DNA of 10,636 bases from NCBI GenBank assembly GCA_913041025.1, contig CAJWGQ010000095.1, positions 1-10,636 of the forward strand, in the 5' to 3' direction. The DNA comes from an uncultured Gammaproteobacteria bacterium (GTDB lineage: Bacteria > Pseudomonadota > Gammaproteobacteria > Pseudomonadales > Azotimanducaceae_A). Every line of letters begins with the position of its first letter. Position 1 is the first letter of the stretch. Positions 6,255 to 10,636 of this stretch are shown one piece after another. The notes under the pieces were generated by a model. That model saw only the letters and a program-made list of their open reading frames with translations, was not told the DNA's origin and did no database searches. The position numbers were made by a program, and so were the translations under genes.

Positions 6255-6943
6255 TGTGACTCTCCTAGCTCTTTTTTGAGTATTGAAGAGGCCATCCGGG
6301 TCAAAACAATCACCAATCCCAATGTGGCAACTAGGCCTATTGCCATCAAACCGTATTGCCAAATGTTTTCAGTACTTTCTCCCACGAATAGATCGGTCAG
6401 GCTCAACGCAATCGATCCAAAATAAACATATAACAAAGTAGCAGGGGCCATCCCCAGCCAGGAGGCTAGGACGTAGTCTCGAAATCGAATCATCGTCAGT
6501 CCTAAAATATAGTTAAGCAAATTAAAGGGGAAAATAGGCGACAATCTGGTCATTAGAACAATATAAAACCCTCTGCTAGAAATCGCCCGGTCAAACTGTT
6601 TCCACCCTTCAATTTTATGCGTTCGAGATTCCACCCAATCTCTCGCAAAATACCTACCGATGAGGAACGCAAAACTCGCCCCAGCAACACTGGACAGCGA
6701 TACAAGCAGCACCCCCTCAACAATTCCAAATAAAAATCCCCCGAGCAAAGTCAATACACTACCAGGCACTAGAAAAACCACCGCCGCTACATATACCAAA
6801 CAATAAACCATTCGCGCAGTGGCTCGATTCTCCCGTACGAACAACGATAATTCTGTTAGAAGCTCTTCATAGGGAACCCAAAGGCCCAGCGTGATAAACA
6901 AGCCAATCAGTCCAACAAAAATCAGAGGTTTTTTCATCTCCAT
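6251..6943 (-). CDS. TVP38/TMEM64 (VTT/SNARE-associated, DedA-like) inner-membrane protein
   Basis: A polytopic membrane protein of 230 aa, the usual TVP38/TMEM64 size. Hydrophobic segments lie at about 6-24, 46-74, 77-98, 126-150 (re-entrant region), 158-180 and 197-216. Family signatures: FLVPGSVLTLLGGFLFG (57-73), SVAGASFAFLIGRYFARDWV (85-104) and the conserved RLSPIFPFNLLNYILGLT (133-150), followed by F..Y..ASWLGMAPATLLYVYFG (154-176). Relatives in the DedA superfamily are linked to lipid transport or scrambling and membrane homeostasis; no substrate can be read from the sequence. It begins 8 nt after the thioesterase gene and ends in an ATGA overlap with the FAD oxidoreductase, so the two are probably made in a fixed ratio and work together at the membrane. 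The SD is weak (AGAG 4 nt upstream of the first ATG). Confidence 0.92.
   Translation of the reverse strand: MEMKKPLIFVGLIGLFITLGLWVPYEELLTELSLFVRENRATARMVYCLVYVAAVVFLVPGSVLTLLGGFLFGIVEGVLLVSLSSVAGASFAFLIGRYFARDWVESRTHKIEGWKQFDRAISSRGFYIVLMTRLSPIFPFNLLNYILGLTMIRFRDYVLASWLGMAPATLLYVYFGSIALSLTDLFVGESTENIWQYGLMAIGLVATLGLVIVLTRMASSILKKELGESQ
6261..6266 (-). promoter_or_regulatory. Shine-Dalgarno deciding the oxidoreductase start
   Basis: AGGAGA on the minus strand, 6 nt before the ATG at 6254 and inside the last codons of the VTT gene. It supports the 481-aa product over the 36-residue longer frame starting at 6362. Confidence 0.75.
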
Positions 6944-6951
6944 AATCTCTG

Positions 6952-7794
6952 TTAGCTGGATCTGGGATGAATCAGCATTTTTTCCAGATTGGCCTTCATC
7001 GAAGTCGAAATCGTCTTAGCTTTTCGTTCCACCAGATCCATTCTTACGCCAATAGATTCACTGGACACGCAGCACTGCTGCGAATTCACGTCAAAGAGTA
7101 AGTGCGCAAATCGTATAGTCTTGCTCCCTGCCTCTCGAAAGCCACTCACAAGTTCGTAGCAATCGCCAGCTTTGAGCGGTCGTGTGTAGTCCATCCTATA
7201 CTCCAACACGGCCCCTCCCTCTGTTTCTGTGGTAGCCTCTGGATACAAAACGCCCCACAGATTGGGCATCGAGTCAGAAAACCGGCCCATGTAGTTATGG
7301 ATCTGAAGATACCCATTACTCATACACTCATCTTGATGAATAACCCCCCTGCCTATGCTTCGAAATCCGATCTCCTTTGCCTCGGCCATAGAGATTCCAG
7401 CAAAACGTAATTCAGGGTCCCGCAAGCCTCTCGGCGCTGCGTGCTCGGGAAGTGCAAGATCGATGGTTAAGTCCACATCAATTAGCTTGTTCAAAGCCGT
7501 ACAGAGTACCTCTCCAGTTGAAGAATTCCTGATTTCGGTCATCACACTATTGTTCGCAATCACACCTGAATAACCCTCAAGGGGGTCGGCGACACGAGCT
7601 TCTCGCAGATACTTAATGTGCTGAGAAGACAGTCTTTGGATTACCTCTTCAAAGGTCAGCATTTTTGCTAGGCCCAAACCACTAACCGCCGCATACAAAG
7701 CTTCGGCCAACTTTCTCGAGTAAAACCTGACGTTCATATGATCGTTTTCATCACATTCCCACCGGTTAACGCTGCCTTTATAAACCAACTGCAT
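6952..7794 (-). CDS. Double-hotdog acyl-CoA thioesterase family protein
   Basis: A cytosolic 280-aa protein made of two 4HBT-type hotdog halves. Half one starts with VNRWECDENDHMNVRFYSRKL (9-29), carrying the acidic residues D15/D18 and the HMN turn typical of hotdog thioesterases. Half two starts around GRGVIHQDECMSNGYLQIHNYMGRF (148-172) and continues with VLEYRMDYTRPLKAGDCYEL (196-215), TIRFAHLLFDV (226-236) and ESIGVRMDLVERKAK (246-260), the normal strand order of the fold. Standalone hotdog thioesterases are about 130-150 aa, so the length fits a tandem duplication in which one half may have become structural. It would hydrolyse an acyl-CoA; the acyl group cannot be read from sequence. 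The gene starts 1 nt after the NSS transporter stop, with only a distant GGAG, and lies two genes after a crotonase-fold enzyme. A shared CoA-linked pathway is inference. Confidence 0.8.
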   Translation of the reverse strand: MQLVYKGSVNRWECDENDHMNVRFYSRKLAEALYAAVSGLGLAKMLTFEEVIQRLSSQHIKYLREARVADPLEGYSGVIANNSVMTEIRNSSTGEVLCTALNKLIDVDLTIDLALPEHAAPRGLRDPELRFAGISMAEAKEIGFRSIGRGVIHQDECMSNGYLQIHNYMGRFSDSMPNLWGVLYPEATTETEGGAVLEYRMDYTRPLKAGDCYELVSGFREAGSKTIRFAHLLFDVNSQQCCVSSESIGVRMDLVERKAKTISTSMKANLEKMLIHPRSS

Positions 7795-7795
7795 A

Positions 7796-9142
7796 TTAGG
7801 ACAATACTCCAGCTATCAAGATAATAAAGATCGCAGGGGCTACAATCCATTTCGTCGAGATTCTCCAAACATGGTAAGCCCGTAAGCTTTTCATATTCAA
7901 TTCGGCTTGACTGAACTTAGCATTCATCACCCATCCCGCGAATACGCATATCATTAAGCCTCCCACCGGCAAAAATATGGAGTTGGGCACGAAATCCAGC
8001 CAACCAGCCAAAGATCGGCCAAAAAATTCCATGCGATCCCACGGGCCCATACTAAGCGCGCTTAACACACTGAAACAAAGACAAGTTGCAGTAACCAGCA
8101 AAGTCGCGATTATTCGACTCAAAGCGAAACGACTTATGAGAAAAGCTACGAGAGGTTCAATAAAACCCACCATCGAACTTATGGCTGCAAAACCAAGCAA
8201 CATGAAAAACAGCACGGCTATCCAATATCCGGCGGGCATTTGCGCGAACCCAAAGGGCAAGGTATTGAAAATCAAACCGGTACCACTATCAGGCATCAAT
8301 CCATTTTCAAATACGAGAGGGAAAATCACCAAACCAGCGAGCAACGCGATCAGTGTATCAGCGGAAACAATGATTAATGCACTTTTTGCGATGGAAACAT
8401 CAGTCGGCAAATAAGAACCAAATATCATCATGCCACCCATAGCCACACCAATTGAGAAAAATGCTTGAGATACGGCCGCTAAAAAGACACTCGAATTTAT
8501 CGCTGAAACATCCGGCATGAACATAAACTCAAGAGCCTCCCGCATACCCCCGTTTAGCAAATTAAAAAGGGCAAGGACAACCAACAAAACAACCATTGCA
8601 GGAATTAACGCAACCACTACTCTCTCAATGCCCTTCTGGACACCGAAAACCAAGATCGACCCCGTTATAGCCAACGCCACAAAAGACCAAAACACCATTG
8701 TTATCACATCGGACTGAAGATGTTCGAAAGATCTGAGTTGGTCGAGTAGATTAATTCCCGAAAAACCAGCCACTAAAGATTGATAGAAGTAATACAACAC
8801 CCAGCCCGCGACAACGCTATAGACGAAGACAATCAGGAATGCGGTGAGTAAATTTAAGTAACCCACCCCTGCCCATCTTGGAGAACGCGATGATTCTAAT
8901 GCGACCTTCTTAATTGCTTGCTCAGGAGGCGCTGCTCCCCTGCGGCCTAACATAATCTCAGCCATCAGAATCGGAACACCGATAAAAAAAACACAACAAA
9001 GGTAGATCAGAATAAAAATCGAACCGCCGTTTTCTCCTACCATGTAGGGGAAACGCCATATGTTACCCAGTCCTACAGCAAACCCGATGGATGCCATCAG
9101 AAAACCAAACCTGGAAGACCAAACCGTCACTCCAAAAGACAT
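7796..9142 (-). CDS. Neurotransmitter:sodium symporter (NSS/SLC6, LeuT-fold) transporter
   Basis: A sodium-coupled inner-membrane transporter for an amino acid or related amine, 448 aa, within the usual bacterial range. TM1 carries the family signature: WSSRFGF then ASIGFAVGLGNIWRFPYM (17-34), with the GNIWRFPY unwound segment and the Na1-ligand Asn. ENGG and ILMAEIMLGRRG follow. TM6 is FFSIGVAMGGMMIFGSYL, where Ser replaces the Thr that ligates Na1 in LeuT, a conservative change. TM8 contains AAISSMVGFIEPLVAFL, matching the Na2 site in which LeuT has Thr-Ser. TM7 has SADTLIALLAGLVIF, common in bacterial members. About eleven to twelve membrane segments are visible, ending with WIVAPAIFIILIAGVLS. 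The substrate pocket does not identify the substrate. The gene lies 4 nt after the crotonase gene and 1 nt before the thioesterase gene. SD is weak, suggesting coupling to upstream translation. Confidence 0.95.
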   Translation of the reverse strand: MSFGVTVWSSRFGFLMASIGFAVGLGNIWRFPYMVGENGGSIFILIYLCCVFFIGVPILMAEIMLGRRGAAPPEQAIKKVALESSRSPRWAGVGYLNLLTAFLIVFVYSVVAGWVLYYFYQSLVAGFSGINLLDQLRSFEHLQSDVITMVFWSFVALAITGSILVFGVQKGIERVVVALIPAMVVLLVVLALFNLLNGGMREALEFMFMPDVSAINSSVFLAAVSQAFFSIGVAMGGMMIFGSYLPTDVSIAKSALIIVSADTLIALLAGLVIFPLVFENGLMPDSGTGLIFNTLPFGFAQMPAGYWIAVLFFMLLGFAAISSMVGFIEPLVAFLISRFALSRIIATLLVTATCLCFSVLSALSMGPWDRMEFFGRSLAGWLDFVPNSIFLPVGGLMICVFAGWVMNAKFSQAELNMKSLRAYHVWRISTKWIVAPAIFIILIAGVLS

Positions 9143-9146
9143 AGTT

Positions 9147-9959
9147 TTAGCTACCCAAAAATTCCGGAGTTACTTTATCAACGAAGGATTGCGCAGCGCG
9201 TTTGTGATCTTGAGTCATGAAGCAGCGCATCATATGCATTGCCTCCCGATCAAAGGTATCACTTAGGGAACCTCCGTAAGCCGCGTTCAAATTTTTCTTC
9301 ATATACCCCACAGCAATCGTTGGCAAAGAAGCCAGTTCATGAGCTAATGTCTTCAATTCTGACGCGAACTCTTGTTTTGTCGTCACCCGGTTAACCAGTC
9401 CAATCTCAAACGCTTCCTGACCCGATAACACCTTAGCCGTAAAGTAAAGCTCCCTGGCTTTTGCTTGCCCAACTAGATAGGGGAGAAAAAACGATCCTCC
9501 GTAGTCGCCTGACAAGCCGATCTTCGAAAATGCCGTGGTCAGCTTCGCAGTGTCTACTGCGATTCGTAAATCACAGGCAAGAGCCAGCGACAATCCTCCA
9601 CCCGCCGCAGGTCCAGGAATCGCGGCCAAAGTCGGTTTCGGCATTTCATGCAACAAGCGAGAAAGCTCCATTCCGCTTCGCAAGCTCAAGGTCCTGCCTT
9701 CCAGATCATAGGATGAGTCACTCGCACTTGTATCTCGGCCCGCCTCGCTAGCAAACCCTTTGACATCCCCTCCAGCACAAAAGGCTTCACCCGCACCGGT
9801 CAACACCAAACATCGCACGGATTTATCAGCGGCTAGTCGAGGCAGTGCCTCGTGCATTTTCGACATCATCGGCCCAGTCATAGCGTTACGCGCTTCAGGC
9901 TGATTCATGGTTAATGTAACAACACCATCACTCATTTCCTCAATCAAATCATCTGACAT
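9147..9959 (-). CDS. Crotonase-fold (enoyl-CoA hydratase/isomerase family) enzyme, PaaG-like active site
   Basis: A 270-aa CoA-ester enzyme of the crotonase superfamily. The oxyanion-hole peptides are FCAGGDVKGF (60-69) and GPAAGGGLSLALACDLRIA (116-134). Aligned by eye with rat enoyl-CoA hydratase, the two catalytic Glu (E144, E164) correspond to S124 and F144, so hydratase chemistry is unlikely. Instead D152 in FSKIGLSGDYGGSFFLPYL (144-162) falls where hydratase has G172 and where PaaG-type isomerases and 4-chlorobenzoyl-CoA dehalogenase have their catalytic Asp. An isomerase or another Asp-driven reaction is therefore more likely (inference from established family alignments). The start is set by TAGGAG 8 nt upstream. 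It lies between an APC permease (11 nt upstream) and an NSS transporter (4 nt downstream), so it probably acts on a compound imported by one of them or on its CoA-activated product. Confidence 0.93.
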   Translation of the reverse strand: MSDDLIEEMSDGVVTLTMNQPEARNAMTGPMMSKMHEALPRLAADKSVRCLVLTGAGEAFCAGGDVKGFASEAGRDTSASDSSYDLEGRTLSLRSGMELSRLLHEMPKPTLAAIPGPAAGGGLSLALACDLRIAVDTAKLTTAFSKIGLSGDYGGSFFLPYLVGQAKARELYFTAKVLSGQEAFEIGLVNRVTTKQEFASELKTLAHELASLPTIAVGYMKKNLNAAYGGSLSDTFDREAMHMMRCFMTQDHKRAAQSFVDKVTPEFLGS

Positions 9960-9967
9960 CGATCAAT

Positions 9968-9972
9968 CTCCT
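9968..9972 (-). promoter_or_regulatory. Shine-Dalgarno of the crotonase gene, overlapping the permease stop
   Basis: AGGAG on the minus strand, 8 nt before the ATG at 9959. It shares bases with the permease's TAG stop (9971-9973), the kind of arrangement that keeps ribosomes on a polycistronic message. Confidence 0.7.
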
Positions 9973-10636
9973 ATCTTTGATTCTCACTTTTTCTACTGAT
10001 CAAATAAAAACACCAACCCACAATCACCAGTCCGATCGCTAGCAAACCCTCCACGGGCCTCTCTACCATGACATACAGCAAAGTCCAAAGCATCAACGCA
10101 GCAAATATCACCATAGGCCAAGGATACCAAGGCATCCTAAAAGGTCGCTTTAAATCGGGCCTTTGCCTTCGGAGATACCAAACTCCCAGCACGGTCGCAA
10201 GCGTATTCAATCCCAGTGCAAAGCCAGAAAACATAAGAATCGTTTCAAAGGATGCTGTTGCGATCAAAACAATCGTCAATCCGAGCTGAAAAAGGATAGC
10301 TCTCTGAGGGATACCCATTTTATTTTCTCTGGCGAGAAACGATAGTAAGGCAAAGTCTTGACCTATCACTTGTAAGGTCCTCGGACCGGATAAAATCATA
10401 GCGCTTGCAGTCGAAATCAACAAAACTGCCAACATGATAGAAAACCATCGTCCGCCCTGCTCGCCAAAGGCATAAGAGGCTGCCACATGCCCTACCTCTA
10501 ACTTTCCTTCCATTGCACTCATTGGTGCGACCGTTAAAAAAACGAAGTGAAGAGATATATACAACACCGCTACAGCCAACGTTCCCGTTATCAAAACACG
10601 CGGCATCTCTTTTTGAACGTCTTCGATCTCCCCAGC
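9971..10636 (-). CDS. APC-superfamily amino-acid permease, C-terminal half (5'-truncated by window)
   Basis: An integral inner-membrane transporter; about 221 residues are visible and the frame stays open to the last base of the window, so the N-terminal half lies outside. The first residues, AGEIEDVQKEMPRVLITGTL, match the cytosolic loop before TM6 in amino-acid/polyamine/organocation permeases (consensus AGEIKDPQRNIPRALI). This shows that the internal ATG at 10606 is not the start. About six to seven hydrophobic segments follow, with the loop SGPRTLQVIGQD typical of TM8 and its flank, and RRQRPDLKRPFRMPWYPWPMVI, the usual basic loop with the RPFRMPWYP signature of the family. It ends on a short basic tail (SRKSENQR). 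It heads the visible part of the minus-strand run, 11 nt before the crotonase gene. The substrate is probably an amino acid but cannot be specified. Confidence 0.92.
   Translation of the reverse strand, partial: AGEIEDVQKEMPRVLITGTLAVAVLYISLHFVFLTVAPMSAMEGKLEVGHVAASYAFGEQGGRWFSIMLAVLLISTASAMILSGPRTLQVIGQDFALLSFLARENKMGIPQRAILFQLGLTIVLIATASFETILMFSGFALGLNTLATVLGVWYLRRQRPDLKRPFRMPWYPWPMVIFAALMLWTLLYVMVERPVEGLLAIGLVIVGWCFYLISRKSENQR

Noticed and set aside
6255..6362. Extension of the oxidoreductase N-terminus to 6362
   Set aside because: It would overlap the VTT gene by 112 nt and add residues unlike the family; ATG 6254 has a strong SD and an ATGA junction.
6952..7794. Betainyl-CoA thioesterase of carnitine degradation
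   Set aside because: The hotdog family is shared, but this protein is a double-length form and no carnitine dehydrogenase or cleavage-enzyme gene is visible.
7977..8414. 145-codon plus-strand open frame opposite the NSS transporter
   Set aside because: Antisense to conserved transporter helices, Lys/Ser/Thr-rich with no fold signature and no SD; a shadow.

Overview
This 10.6-kb window is densely coded chromosomal DNA. It most likely comes from a marine, probably gammaproteobacterial, heterotroph. I infer this from a CYP153-type P450, a FadA5-like thiolase, a periplasmic class II-like cytochrome c lipoprotein, moderate GC and Shine-Dalgarno-led genes; no ribosomal or other marker gene is present to prove the lineage. 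There are no tRNA or rRNA genes, insertion sequences, CRISPR arrays or integrase genes.

Layout. One plus-strand gene at the left edge, a 3-ketoacyl-CoA thiolase that is 5'-truncated by the window, converges on a run of ten minus-strand genes from about 10636 down to 1106. Apart from a 110-nt leader ahead of the small regulator, every gap in this run is 37 nt or less, and several genes overlap. In transcription order the run is: amino-acid permease of the APC superfamily (5'-truncated), crotonase-fold enzyme, SLC6/NSS sodium symporter, double-hotdog acyl-CoA thioesterase, TVP38/TMEM64 (VTT) membrane protein, mercuric-reductase-like FAD oxidoreductase, class II-like cytochrome c lipoprotein, membrane-anchored 'transmembrane anchor' protein, XRE regulator, an unrecognised 290-residue protein, and a CYP153-like P450.

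Three functional blocks are visible. (1) About 6950-10636: two solute transporters interleaved with two CoA-ester enzymes, which suggests uptake of an amino-acid-like compound or amine followed by CoA-linked breakdown; this is inference. (2) About 4809-6943: a VTT-domain protein translationally coupled to a flavin disulfide reductase, a split version of a pairing I recall also as single fused proteins. (3) About 1106-4771: a cytochrome/anchor pair, a regulator, a protein of unknown function and an alkane-hydroxylase-type P450. The last block is the least conventional, because the P450 has no ferredoxin or ferredoxin reductase next to it and is preceded by an unrecognised protein.

Two starts differ from the longest open frames: the oxidoreductase should start at 6254 (ATGA overlap plus a strong SD) and the XRE regulator at 3646 (ATG before a canonical HTH). 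All other genes look intact. The two edge genes are cut by the window, not broken.
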